DNA from: JAWKOK01 sp963698255
GTDB lineage: Bacteria > Chloroflexota > Anaerolineae > Caldilineales > Caldilineaceae
Assembly: GCA_963698255.1 (NCBI GenBank)
Contig: CAVOQD010000011.1
Location: 222,575-286,574 of the forward strand
DNA length: 64,000 nucleotides
Direction of reading: 5' to 3'
Below are positions 16,372 through 26,543 of the stretch, in pieces. Within the stretch, counting starts at the first letter, position 1, and every line of letters starts with the position of its first letter. The notes under the pieces are model-generated. The model was given only the letters and a program-made list of their open reading frames with translations. It searched no databases and was not told the origin of the DNA. The position numbers and the translations under genes were made by a program.

Positions 16372-18939
16372 ATGCTTGTCCCGCTCTCATGGCTAAAACA
16401 ATACGTAGATATCAACGTGTCGACCGCAGACCTGGCCGAACGGCTGACGTTGGCCGGGCTTGAAGTTGCCGGCATCGAAATGGTCGGCTCCTGGTGGGAT
16501 GCCGAGACGATCACGGTCGGCCAGGTCGTGGCCGTGCATCCGCACCCGGACGCCGACCGGCTGGTGCTGGTCGATGTGGATCACGGCGGCGACGAGCCGC
16601 AGCGTGTGGTCACCGGCGCGCCCAACCTGTACGAGTTCAAGGAAGCCGAAACGCTTCCCGTGATCAAAGTCGCCTTCGCCCAGTCGGGGGCCATGCTGAT
16701 CGACGCCTACAGCGACGCGTCGCCGCGCCCCAAGAAGAAGCTCAAGCCGTCCAAGATCCGCGGCGTGCCCTCGTCCGGCATGGTCTGCTCCGAGCGCGAG
16801 CTTGGGCTGAGCGAAGAGCACGAAGGCATCATCGTGCTGCCCGACGACGCGCCGACCGGCATGCCGCTGCGCGACTACCTGGGCGAGGAGATCGTCGAGA
16901 TCGAGCTGACGCCGGACATGGCCCGCTGCCTCAACATGATCGGCATCGCGCGTGAGGTCTCTGCACTGACCGGCGGCGCGCTGCATCTGCCGGCTGACGA
17001 GTGCCTGGCCGAGGGCGATGACAAGGCGTCTGACTATTTCGCCGTCGAGATCGATGACCCTGATCTGTGCAACCGCTACACCGGCATATTGATCAAGGAT
17101 GTCGAGATCGGTCCGTCGCCCAAGTGGATGCAGCAGCGCCTGGCGCGCGCCGGCATGCGCCCCATCAGCAACGTGGTCGACATCACCAACTTCGTCATGC
17201 TCGAATGGGGCCAGCCCCTGCACGCCTTCGACTACGACATCCTGGCCAAGCGGGCCACGGAAAACGGCGACGAGCGCCCGACCATCATCGTGCGCCGCGC
17301 CGCCGACGGCGAGAAGTTCACCACGCTGGACGATGTCGAGCGCAGCTTGGACGACTCCATGCTCATGATCAACGACACGGCCGGTTCGGTGGCCATCGCC
17401 GGCGTCATGGGCGGCCAGGAGAGCGAGGTCAGCGACACGACCAGCAACATCCTGCTGGAGTCGGCCACCTTTGAGGGCATCAACAACCGGCGCACGGCAG
17501 CCAAGCTGCGCCTGCCCAGCGAAGCCAGCTTCCGCTTCAGCCGCGGCATCCCGGCCACGCTCAACCCCATCGCCGCGCGCCGCGCCGCCGAGCTGATGCG
17601 CCTCTATGCCGGCGGCCGCATCGTGCCCGGCATGGTCGACACCTATCCGGTCGAGCAGGCGACGCGCATCGCCTACACCACCGTCACCGATCAGCGCCGT
17701 ATTCTGGGCATGCCCATCACCGGCGAGCAGATCATCGAAAGCCTGGAGCGGCTCGATTTCAGCGTGCGCGTGGTCAAGGACAGTCAACCCCGAGGCCGGC
17801 GACGATGCCACCTTCGGCCTGCAGCGCAAAGACGGCGAAGATCTCTACGAGTGTGCTGCGCCCTGGCACCGGCTGGACATCACCATGCCCGCCGACCTCA
17901 TCGAAGAGGTGGCGCGCATTGTCGGCTACGAACATGTGCCCCAGAGCCTGCTCAACACCGTGCTGCCGACCCAGCATCGCAACGAGACCCTGGACACCGA
18001 GGAAAAGATCCGCGACGTGCTGGTCGGCAGCGGGCTTGCAGGAGATCATCAACCATCCGCTGACCACCAGTGAGAACCACGACAAGCTGCATCCGGGCAA
18101 GCCGGCCAGTGAAGCAAGCGAATACGTCGTGCTCTCCAACCCCAGCGCGCCCGAGCGCAGCACCATGCGCCGCTCCATGCTGGTCAGCGCGCTGGAGAAC
18201 CTGGCCCGCAATCTGCGCTACACCGATCGACTGACCACCTTTGAGATCGGGCGCGTCTATCTGCTGGAAGAGGGCGACGGCACGCTGCCCCACGAGGAGC
18301 GGCGCCTGAGCATATCTGATGGCCGGGCCTCGCCAGGCCAGCAGCTTCTACGCCGACCCGACTGACAGCGAGGAGATGGACTTCTTCGACGTCAAGGGCG
18401 TGGTCGAGGCCGTGCTGGGCCGGCTGGGCTTCAAGCCCGGCGACATCGAGTACCGGGCGGCTCCGGACACCGACACCTTCGGCCCACGCTGCTCCGAGAT
18501 CCTGTTGCAGGGCAAGGTCGTGGGCACGCTGGGCGAGATCCACCCGCAGGTGCGGTCGGCCTTTGGCCTGCCGTCCATGCGCGTCAACGCGGCCGAGCTG
18601 ACCATCGATCCGCTGGTGCGCCCGCACTGGGGCCTGGAGCCCATGGAGACGATCAGCAACTACCCGCCGGTGGTCGAGGATCTGGCCTTTGAGGTGCCGG
18701 AAGACGTGACCAGTCAGCAGATCAAGGATCTGATTTTATCGGCCGGCGAGCGTCTGCTGGTCAACGTCGACCTGTTCGACATCTACCGCGGCGATCCGAT
18801 TCCGGCGGGCTACAAGTCCATGGCCTACAACCTGACCTACCAGAGTCCCGAACGCAGTCTGCGCGACAAGGAAGTGACCAAGCTGCGCCAGAAGATCATT
18901 GGGACGGTTGAGCGGCAGACGGGGGGCAAGTTGCGGTAG
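16372..18939 (+). pseudogene. pheT: Phenylalanine-tRNA ligase beta subunit, three frame breaks
   Basis: Beta subunit of the (alpha-beta)2 enzyme that charges tRNA-Phe. It starts MLVPLSWLKQYVDI at 16372. Domains in order: EMAP-type tRNA-binding domain (VGQVVAVHPHPDADRLVLV), B3/B4, B5 (SEASFRFSRGIP), core (ADLIEEVARIVGYEHVP), and the C-terminal anticodon-binding FDX-ACB domain (ISNYPPVVEDLAFEV). The frame breaks at about 17787 (extra C in CCCC), about 18036 (extra G in GGG) and about 18313 (extra A in ATAT). Each is repaired by deleting one base, giving 854 residues, a normal length. Three breaks in a single-copy essential gene argue for sequence errors. pheS is not next to it. Confidence 0.9.
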
Positions 18940-18966
18940 CGGGTGCCAAGACGTATCAAGAAACGG

Positions 18967-19040
18967 AATACGGATTATGCGGCGCAAAAGAGGCCGCGAT
19001 GTAAGCAGGGCCAAGTTGTAGCCGCCGCATAATCCGTGTT
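18967..19040. repeat. Inverted repeat downstream of pheT
   Basis: AATACGGATTATGCGGCG (18967-18984) pairs with CGCCGCATAATCCGTGTT (19023-19040), with one mismatch. The loop is 38 bases. It may also lower read-through from pheT toward the insertion element. The rest of the gap to 19308 holds only short ORFs that I cannot support as genes. Confidence 0.7.
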
Positions 19041-19307
19041 GAACTGAGCCGGGGGTCGAGGCCTATGGAAATTGAGCCGAACGGCCGTGGTCACTGAAAT
19101 AGAGAATAGCGATGGGAATGGCTCTCTTGCGGCCCATGTTCAGGCCAAGAGCAAGAGAGCCAAAGGAAGAACCATGGCGAAAGTGGACGAAAGAGCGGTT
19201 TGGGGAGGCGAAGATGGCAGGTCTGCACGCAAAGGTGGCGCGTGCAAAGAAAGGAGGCATCTTTCCCCTCCCCTGGTAACTCGTTCAGTGTCGCCGACTC
19301 ATCCTGG

Positions 19308-20422
19308 CTACGGAGGTTGGCGTGGTCGAGGCCGAATGTGCTGAATGGGCGTCATGGGCTGACCGCAATGCGGACAAGCGACAACCTTCTCCTCCTGTGG
19401 AGCCTCTTGGTCTGAGGTCTGTGACTCGACCTGTGGATCAGTGGTTATGCCGAGCAGTCGTTTGGCTTGGGTAAGTCTGGAACGGCTGCTTGGCGCCAGG
19501 AGGCCGTAGTAGCGCACCTTGACAAAACCTCTGGGCAGCACATGCTGCAGAAAGCGATGGATGAAGGCTTCTGCCGAAAGGGTGCAGGTGCGTTGCCGTT
19601 GGGTCTGACCATCCTGATAGGAGAAGGTGACCTGGTCGTTCACGACCTTGAGAATGCGCTTGTTGCTCAAGGCGACGCGGAAGACATAGGGAGCCAGATA
19701 TTTGAGTGCTGACTCGCCTTTGCCCACTGGGCGACAATCCACGACCCATGCTTGTCGCCAGACCGAGTCAGGCGTCTGGGGGAGAAGACCCGCTTTGCGC
19801 AGGCCGTTGCGCATCTTGCCGCGAAAGAGTTTGGCCAGCGGTTTGACGTGGACGAAGAAGTGATTCTTGGCCCGCAACCAGCGCAGACCATCGGGCGAGA
19901 GGGCGCCGCCAGGGACGAGAAAGTGAACGTGAGGATGGTAGCGTAGATCGCGGGTCCAAGTCTGGAGGATGCCGACCATGCCGATTTGACCGCCGACAAA
20001 GCGTGGGTCCTGAGCCAATTGCTGCAAGGATTGAGCAGCTGTGCGAAAGAGCAAGTTGTAGATCGTCTTCTGCTCGGTGCGAGCCAGTGAACGTAACGGT
20101 TGTGGCAAGGTGAAGGTCACCATGAAGTAGGGCACAGGCAAGAGCAGTTCCTGCTGCCGTTGCAGCCACTGTTGAGCGGCATCCTGTTGACATCCTTCGG
20201 CAGGCTCAGGACATGCTTGGGGCAGTGTCGATTGCGGCAAGAATGATAGCTGTACCAGGTCTCATCGCAGTGTGCGCAGTAGTAGAGATGGCCGCCCAAC
20301 ACCTCGGTTCGACATTGCTCGATGGCGCGCATGGCGGCCAGATGGCTGGGCAACATGCGAGCGCCATACTTGTCTCGATAGGCGGGTCCATAGTCACGCA
20401 AGATATCGGCCAGTTCTACCAT
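19308..20422 (-). pseudogene. IS91-like (HUH, Y2) transposase interrupted by a 23-nt insertion
   Basis: Rolling-circle transposase. The N-terminal zinc-finger region (YCAHCDETWYSYHSCRNRHCPK) begins at 20422. Its expected continuation, CQQDAAQQWLQRQQELLLPVPYF, lies in another frame after 23 extra bases (20193-20215). Without them the frame is continuous at 363 residues. The HUH metal motif (HPHVHFLVPGG) and paired tyrosines (KYLAPYVFR, YxxxY) are present, and the C-terminus ends in a second Cys pair (CPHCGQP). The insertion removes the last Cys of the CRNRHCPKC finger and shifts the frame, so the enzyme is very probably inactive. The ATG overlaps the recombinase stop. Confidence 0.88.
20193..20215. 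repeat. 23-nt mini-element inside the transposase gene
   Basis: On the plus strand the unit reads TCCTTCGGCAGG-CTCAGGACATG. Excising exactly these 23 bases joins the codons for CRNRHCPK to CQQDAAQQW in frame, the sequence expected of an IS91-like transposase. The same kind of unit (TCCTTCG ... CTCAGGACATG) lies at 63552-63575 and related forms at 37787-37808. Confidence 0.8.
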
Positions 20423-21288
20423 GTCATTTCTGCCATGGTGCGATTGATGGCTTCAGCGGCGGCCGTTTCCGTTGGTCGTGTCAGATGGAGGTAGCGAGCG
20501 GTGGTTGCGATGGAACTGTGGCCCAGATAGGCTTGAATCAGACGCAGACTGACGCCCGCTTCCAACAGGTGTGTTGCGTAGGAATGGCGCAATGTATGCA
20601 CAGTCGCAGACTTCTGGATGCCGCTCTCTTGCACCGCAGCCCGCATGACCTTTTGTAGGCTGGCGGGGGACATCGGCGCAGTAGCCGTTGCCCATGGCTG
20701 CCCGTCTTGCGGTTTGGCTGGGAACAGCCAGAGAGGATGACGATGTGTCGTCCAGTGGCTGCGCAACATCTCGAGGGTGGATTCAGGCAAAGGCACATGG
20801 CGGTCTTTGGCGCCCTTGCCTTGACGTACGTGAAGCACCATGCGCTCGCTGTCGATATCGGTGACCTGTAGCGAGATGCCTTCGCCTCGTCGCAAACCGC
20901 AGGCGTAGATGGTGCTCAAACAGACACGATAGTGCGGTTTACGAATACAGCCGAGGAGCTGTTGGACTTCGCCTATGCTGAGGACGACGGGCAGTTTGGT
21001 CGCCTTGGCTGGCCGCACCACCACATCCGGCGGCCAGGGTCGCTTCAGGGTCTGAACATAGAGGAAGCGGAGCGCATAGTGCGCCACCCGACAACTGCTA
21101 CTGGAGAGTTGCTTCTCGTTCATCAGGTAGAGGAAGTAGTCGCGAAGTTCCTCGTCACTGAGTTCATCTGGCGGCTTCAGGTAGTGAGCAGCCAGCCGTC
21201 TGACCGCACTGATGTAGCAGTCTTGCGTACCGGTTGAAAGACCATGCAACTGCATCTCTTCCAACATCTGTTGGCGTAGGGGTTTCAT
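20416..21288 (-). CDS. Tyrosine recombinase (integrase) of the IS91-like element
   Basis: 290 residues, XerC/D-like. The N-terminal SAM-like DNA-binding domain covers about residues 1-95 (QQMLEEMQLHGLSTGTQDCYISAVRRLAAHY). The catalytic domain holds all family residues: Arg in YACGLRRGEG, Lys in GKGAKDRHVPLP, His-x-x-Arg in HTLRHSYATHLLE, and His plus nucleophile Tyr in LGHSSIATTARYLHL. The ATG at 21288 is preceded by GGAGG. The stop overlaps the transposase start (ATGG/TAG), so the two are co-translated. The open frame looks functional, unlike its partner. It probably helps resolve or integrate the element (inference). Confidence 0.9.
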   Translation of the reverse strand: MKPLRQQMLEEMQLHGLSTGTQDCYISAVRRLAAHYLKPPDELSDEELRDYFLYLMNEKQLSSSSCRVAHYALRFLYVQTLKRPWPPDVVVRPAKATKLPVVLSIGEVQQLLGCIRKPHYRVCLSTIYACGLRRGEGISLQVTDIDSERMVLHVRQGKGAKDRHVPLPESTLEMLRSHWTTHRHPLWLFPAKPQDGQPWATATAPMSPASLQKVMRAAVQESGIQKSATVHTLRHSYATHLLEAGVSLRLIQAYLGHSSIATTARYLHLTRPTETAAAEAINRTMAEMTW

Positions 21289-21422
21289 TGAGTTACCTCC
21301 TGTCTGGATGGAAAATGGATTCGACAGGAAGTATGGTTACACGATGGCTTACAGAGGAAAAGTAGGAGGAAATGCAGAGACTGGCTGCACCCTGCGCGAA
21401 GCGCTTAGTTCAACTACTCGTT

Positions 21423-21450
21423 TTGATTCAATGCCGGACTTGACTATACT
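21423..21450 (+). promoter_or_regulatory. Promoter for the NB-ARC-LuxR regulator
   Basis: TTGATT (21423-21428), a 16-base spacer, then TATACT (21445-21450). The predicted start near 21457 gives a leader of about 87 bases to the TTG start at 21544. Confidence 0.5.
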
Positions 21451-21543
21451 GCGGACAGTGACTGACATTCCGGTTTTTGAGCGCAAATCCACGTGGCTCT
21501 TTGGGCTTCTCGGTAGAGAGCATGGTCAAGCGAGGAGGGGTTC

Positions 21544-24133
21544 TTGCCCGATTTCGACAACGCCAGTGTGACACCGTTATCCGACTCGAACCGAGTGCCC
21601 GTCTTCAATTCCTTCATAGGCAGAACCAAGGAGTTTGCTGAACTTCAACAGCTTTTGCTGCAGCCTGATTGTCACCTGCTGACCCTGGTTGGCCCCGGCG
21701 GCATTGGCAAGACGCGACTTGCGCTCCAACTGGGTGACACCGTCGGTGACGCCTTTGCGCGTGGGACGACAGTCATCTATTTGCAGCCGCTGCGCTCGGC
21801 TGAATTCTTCGTACCGGCTGTCGCGGATGGGCTTGGGTTTTCCCTGTCGGGTCAAGAACCGCCACTGGTACAGCTTGGCCAATATCTGGGCGACAAGGAA
21901 GCGCTGATCATACTGGATAACTTCGAACACCTCCTGGACGCAGGCAACCTGCTCTCGACGTTGCTGCCGTACACCCCGCACGTGAAGTATCTAGTGACAT
22001 CCCGAGAGGCGCTCAACCTCCAGGAAGAGTGGCTCTATCCCATCCGTGGACTGACATTCCCTGGCCAGCGTGAAACCGAGGCCGGCCAAGGGAGCTACGA
22101 TGCTGTCAGGCTGTTTGCGGAGCGGGCGCAACACGTCTACGCTGACTTCTCACCGGACGCAGAATCTGAAGCGGTTTTCCGGATCTGCCGGTTGGTGGGC
22201 GGTATGCCGTTGGCATTGGAATTGGCGGCAGCCTGGCGCAAGACCCTGAACTGTCAGGAGATCGCTGACGAAATCCAGACTGGTCTGAATTTCCTCACTG
22301 CTCGTCTGCCGCGATGTATCGGAGCGCCACAGCAGTATCCAGACGGTATTCGATCAGACCTGGCGCCGATTGAACGCGCGTGAACAGGATGTTTTTCGAC
22401 GCCTATCGGTATTTCGAGGCGGATTCCAAAGAGATGCCGTTGGCGAAGTGACCGGCGCATCACTGGCGCTACTCTCTTCGCTGGTCGACAAATCGCTCCT
22501 GCGCCTCGACGCGAGCGGGCGTTACCAGGTCCACGAATTGCTGCGCCAATATGGAGCGGAACAACTGGAAAAGACGCCAGGCGACGCCCAGCAAGCGCAG
22601 GCGGACCACGCCCGCTACTATATCGACTTCCTGCACCAACGTCGGGAGCATATTTGCGGAGGCCGCCAGCGTGAGGCGCTACTTGAGGTCAAGCGAGAAT
22701 TGGACAACATCCGCATCGCCTGGTTATGGGCGGTCGCTCAGGCTGACGCAAAAGCACTGCAGCGAGGCAGCGAGCCTCTCGGACTCTACTACCAATTCTT
22801 GGGCGGCTATCTGGAGGGCATGACGCTCTTTTCTCAGGCGACTGTAGCGCTTGATGCGCAACCGCCGAGCGAAGCCGTAGACCTTGCGCTGCTCGGCACG
22901 CTGATGTACCAGGCCTGGTATCACCTACGTTTTGGGCGTCAGCAAGGAACGGAAGCCTGCATGACCAAGAGTTTGGCCATTTACTGTCGCCTAGACATCC
23001 CGCCGCTGCCCGGCTACCTGACCGATCCCAACGCTCCGCTCAGTTTTGTCGCCCTGGCCCGCGGCGATTACGCCGCAGCAGCCCAATACGCGGAACTGGT
23101 TCGTCAGGTCGGCGAATCGCAACAGCATCCGACCAACCGCCAGTTCGCCTATCACTTGCTGGCTGAAGCGAATCTGGGTTTGGGCGAATATGAGATAGCC
23201 CGAGAATTCGCCCAGCAGGCCTACGCGCAGGCGTTGATAACCGGCGACCGTTGGTTCATGGCCTACATTCTGAACAACATGGGCCAGATTGCGGTTGCGC
23301 TGGGCGACATCAGGATGGGCAAAACCCACTTCCAATCGAGCTACACGATTCGTGAGGCGTTTGACGATCCAGAGGGAATGGCGCTTGCGCTGATCAACCT
23401 GGGAAATCTTGCCTTCAAAGACCAAGATCTTGGCGAGGCGGAAGAGCGATATCGGCGCAGCCTTGATATCTACCAGGAGATCAATGACAGAGGCGGATTG
23501 GCTTCCGCCAATTGGGGATTGGGCAGGGTCTTCTGCGAGCTAGGCGATCTGGATCGTACGCAAGTCCACTACGGTCAGGCACTGCAACTTGCGCTGGAGA
23601 TCGACTACCGACCGGTGCTGTCCGGCCTGCTGGTGGATATTGCGGAATTGCTATGGAAGATGGAACAGCGAGAACGCCCGCTGTCGCTGCTGGCCTTCAC
23701 GGCTCACGATCCGGCCACTGACCATGAGACCCAAACCCGAGCCAACACACGGCTTACCGAGTACAGGAACGCCGTCTCCGCTCACGTCTTCGCTGAGGCT
23801 ATCACTATGGGTGAAGCAAGCGAACTAGACGTACTCGCAGCGGACCTTCTCTATCAACTCTCCCTCCCCGTTTTCGAAGTCACAGAAGAACTGACAACGC
23901 CTACACGCCCTGATCCTGCGCAAGCCCTGATCGAGCCGCTGACGCCACGCGAACTTGAGGTGCTCAGACTTCTCTGCGATGGTCTGACCAATCGCGAGAT
24001 CGCCGACAAGTTGACGCTGGCCGTCGGCACGGTTAAGTTCTACACTGGCCAGATCTACGAAAAATTCGGCGTTCACAATCGTGTAAACGCCTTGGCCCGC
24101 GCCCGCGAGCTTCACCTCATCGACATCCCCTAA
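21544..24133 (+). pseudogene. NB-ARC/TPR/LuxR-type transcriptional regulator, one frame break
   Basis: A large signal-responsive regulator (COG3903-like). The TTG start at 21544 follows a strong GAGGAGG. N-terminal P-loop NTPase: VGPGGIGKTRLALQL (Walker A), EALIILDNFEHLLD (Walker B), TSREALNLQEEW. The frame breaks at about 22310; dropping one C (CTGCCGCG to CTGCGCG) yields the expected TARLRDVSERHSSIQTVFDQTWRRL. TPR-like helical repeats fill about residues 400-770, and the C-terminal HTH is EPLTPRELEVLRLLCDGLTNREIADKL. The repaired length is 862 residues. It lies beside the mobile element and upstream of the DUF1326 cluster, which it may control (inference). Confidence 0.85.
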
Positions 24134-24341
24134 AACCGACCCTCCGCCATGCCGCGCCCCAACCAAAGTTGGGTGTGATATCCGCCAGAAACCATACAAA
24201 CAAACCTTTGCCAGAAGAATTCCTCCAATAATGCCTGTATGGTAGCCCTATACGGTGTTGTTCCGACCAATCGAACCACGATTGGATCTGTCAACCGCCG
24301 TTCGGAACCGTCTGGCGAGAGCCTAGAATCAGGAGAAACCC

Positions 24342-24947
24342 ATGTCTCAGGAATGGAAACTGGATGGTACGTACTTTGAAGCGTGCAATTGTGACGCCGC
24401 ATGTCCCTGTGTCTTTCTCAGTGATCCCACGGACGGAGAGTGTACTGCGCTCGTGGCCTGGCACATTGACGAGGGCAGCTTTGGCGCCGTTGGCCTTGAC
24501 GGCCTGAATGTGGCCTTGGCCGTCCACAGCCCCGGCAATATGGCCTCGACGCCCTGGCGAGCGGCTGCCTACTTCGACGACAGCGCGAGTGAAAACCAGA
24601 AGCATGCGCTCACGCAGATCTTCACCGGCCAGGCCGGCGGCCATCCCGGCAGACTGGTCACGCATATCGGCGAAGTGCTGGGATTGAGCAGCCTGCCCAT
24701 GACCTACCGAGTCGACGAAAAACGGCGCAGCCTGCACATTGCCGGCGTGGCCGAAGCCGAGATCGAAGCGTTTGCGGGTCAAGGCGGGGGAGATATCACG
24801 ATTGAAAATCATCCGCTTTGCATCGCGCCAGGGTACCCGATAGTCGTCAGCAAATCCGAGAAAGTGACCTATCAAGACCACGGTCTCGACTGGGAATTCT
24901 CGGGGAAGAATGGATTCTACTCTCCGTTCACCTATCAAGGCGGGTAA
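24342..24947 (+). CDS. DUF1326 protein, first copy
   Basis: 201 residues. The N-terminal WKLDGTYFEACNCDAACPCVF, with a C-x-C-x4-C-x-C cluster, is the hallmark of DUF1326. The later blocks PWRAAAYFDDSASENQKHALTQIFTGQAGGHPG and GLDWEFSGKNGFYSPFTY are also typical. The Cys cluster suggests metal binding; the biochemical role of the family is unknown to me. AGGAG precedes the ATG at 24342. It opens a tight cluster: DUF2182 follows after four bases and a second DUF1326 after that, the pairing usually seen for these families. Confidence 0.85.
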   Translation: MSQEWKLDGTYFEACNCDAACPCVFLSDPTDGECTALVAWHIDEGSFGAVGLDGLNVALAVHSPGNMASTPWRAAAYFDDSASENQKHALTQIFTGQAGGHPGRLVTHIGEVLGLSSLPMTYRVDEKRRSLHIAGVAEAEIEAFAGQGGGDITIENHPLCIAPGYPIVVSKSEKVTYQDHGLDWEFSGKNGFYSPFTYQGG

Positions 24948-24951
24948 AAAG

Positions 24952-25842
24952 ATGTCAACAGCAACCTTCACAGAATCGATTCTGCGGCGCGACCGCTCTG
25001 TGGTGTTAGCCGGCCTGGGTGCGATCCTCCTCTTGTCCTGGACATACATGGGCTATCTGGCCTGGGATATGAACAGCATGATGGAGATGGGATCTGCCGG
25101 CATGGAGACGGGCAGCGCAGGGATGGACATGGCCACTGCCAGCTCGGCGATGGCTATGAGCGCCGGAGAACTGGACATGGGATCTGCCGGCATGGAAATG
25201 GTGATGCCGGCTGTCCAACCTTGGGGAATGATGGACTTTCTGATGATGTTCGTCATGTGGACGATCATGATGTTCGCGATGATGACGCCTTCGGCAGCGC
25301 CGATGGTACTCACGTACACCAAGATCAACCGTCAGAGGGGGACATCGTTGGGGCCGATCAGCGGAACAGGTATCTTTTTTCTGGGCTACCTGCTGATCTG
25401 GACTGCGTTTAGCGCCGCGGCCACACTGGCACAGGGCGGGCTGCACGCAGCCACCCTGCTCTCCCCCATGATGGAGACGACCAGTCCGATTCTGGGCGGG
25501 ATCATCCTCATCGCTGCCGGCCTGTTCCAGTTCACGCCACTCAAATACGCATGTCTCGCTCACTGCCGCACACCGCTGGGCTTCTTCATGACAGAGTGGC
25601 GTGAAGGGCCATCGGGGGCGCTCATCATGGGCGTGCGCCACGGAGCGTACTGTGTCGGTTGCTGCTGGCTGATCATGGCTGTGCTCTTTGTGGCCGGGGT
25701 CATGAACCTGTTTTGGATTGCGATCATTGCGGCCTACGTCCTGCTGGAGAAAGTGTTGCCGGCCGGCCACAGGGTCAGTTGGGCCATCGGTGTTCTGATG
25801 ATCGGCTGGGGGGCGTGGATGATGATTGGGACTTTGGGGTGA
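24952..25842 (+). CDS. DUF2182 integral membrane protein with Met-rich loop
   Basis: 296 residues, annotated in the family as a predicted metal-binding membrane protein. It has about seven hydrophobic segments. Between the first and second lies a Met-rich loop (residues ~38-80) with three GSAGM units, encoded by a 20-base sequence used twice (25086 and 25176 regions). Met-rich loops of this type often bind Cu(I) (known for other proteins, inferred here). Family blocks: WGMMDFLMMFVMWTIMMFAMMTPSAAPM, LKYACLAHCRTPLGFF, and GVRHGAYCVGCCWLIMAVLF, with conserved Cys/His. Start at 24952; the stop is four bases before the second DUF1326. Confidence 0.85.
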   Translation: MSTATFTESILRRDRSVVLAGLGAILLLSWTYMGYLAWDMNSMMEMGSAGMETGSAGMDMATASSAMAMSAGELDMGSAGMEMVMPAVQPWGMMDFLMMFVMWTIMMFAMMTPSAAPMVLTYTKINRQRGTSLGPISGTGIFFLGYLLIWTAFSAAATLAQGGLHAATLLSPMMETTSPILGGIILIAAGLFQFTPLKYACLAHCRTPLGFFMTEWREGPSGALIMGVRHGAYCVGCCWLIMAVLFVAGVMNLFWIAIIAAYVLLEKVLPAGHRVSWAIGVLMIGWGAWMMIGTLG

Positions 25843-25845
25843 ACG

Positions 25846-26457
25846 ATGCCAACTTATGATTCATGGGCGGTTGCGGGCTCGTACTATGAGGTCTGCAACT
25901 GTGAGGCGGTTTGCCCTTGTCGGCGACACGGCGATCGACAAGGGGGGAGATCCACTTACGGCGTCTGCGATTTTGCCCTATCCTGGTATATCACCGAAGG
26001 TCACGCCGATGAACTCGACATTTCGAACCTTGCTGCCGTGCTGGCCGGCTCGTATTCAGACGATGAACCGGGCTCTCCATGGCGAGTCATACTCTATGTC
26101 GACGAAAATGGCAGCGATCAACAACAGCAGGCATTGACGGACATCTTCTTGGGGCGCGCCGGCGGCGGGACGCTCAAAAGTTTTGCCGGCGCCTTCGGCG
26201 AAATCTATGCGGTGCGAAGCGCAAGTATTCACCTCGAACATAGTGCGAATCAGGAACGGATGGAAGTAATAGGCTACGTTTCGGCTGCGACAGCCAGCCC
26301 CGATCCAACAGAGCTGCGTGTGTCTTGTGGCATTCCTGGCCACGATCGACCCGGTCAAGAGATCGTCGCAGATCACTTTCGGGTAGACGACCTGGGCCTC
26401 AAGTGGGAACTCAACGGACGATGCGGATTTGCAACCGACTTCGCCTACAGATCCTAG
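25846..26457 (+). CDS. DUF1326 protein, second copy
   Basis: 203 residues, a diverged paralogue of the protein at 24342. The N-terminal YYEVCNCEAVCPCRRHGD keeps the C-x-C-x4-C-x-C cluster. An extra Cys lies in STYGVCDFALSWYITEGHADELDIS and another in ELRVSCGIPGHD. PWRVILYVDENGSDQQQQALTDIFLGRAGG and GLKWELNGRCGFATDFAY align with the first copy. It starts four bases after the DUF2182 stop, so the three genes form one translational unit. Likely a metal-handling or redox complex at the membrane (inference from context only). Confidence 0.85.
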   Translation: MPTYDSWAVAGSYYEVCNCEAVCPCRRHGDRQGGRSTYGVCDFALSWYITEGHADELDISNLAAVLAGSYSDDEPGSPWRVILYVDENGSDQQQQALTDIFLGRAGGGTLKSFAGAFGEIYAVRSASIHLEHSANQERMEVIGYVSAATASPDPTELRVSCGIPGHDRPGQEIVADHFRVDDLGLKWELNGRCGFATDFAYRS

Positions 26458-26543
26458 TTGTACACGACACCTACAACAGCGTTCAAGCGTCCATCGATAC
26501 CATACACACGTTTTTGCAGTATGCACTTGAAGGGAGTGATGGC

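Larger units (their letters stand above)
19308..21288 (-). mobile_element. IS91-like element with accompanying tyrosine recombinase
   Basis: Two overlapping genes read leftward: a tyrosine recombinase (20416-21288) and an IS91-like transposase (19308-20422). IS91-family elements carrying such an integrase next to the transposase are known. IS91 elements lack terminal inverted repeats, so I could not fix the ends; the coordinates are those of the coding part only. The gaps 18940-19307 and 21289-21543 may include its ends. Confidence 0.75.

Noticed and set aside
16393..17829. A 478-codon minus-strand frame opposite pheT
   Set aside because: A shadow of a conserved gene; the His/Asp/Gly-rich composition reflects third-position GC of the true frame.
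538..18939. Programmed +1 frameshifting in argJ, the rmd-like gene and pheT
   Set aside because: The break sites share no slippery sequence or stop codon context, and pheT would need three events; sequence error is simpler.
19072..19344. Short ORFs between pheT and the IS91-like transposase
   Set aside because: Basic, low-complexity translations on both strands with no ribosome site or similarity; more likely the non-coding end of the mobile element.
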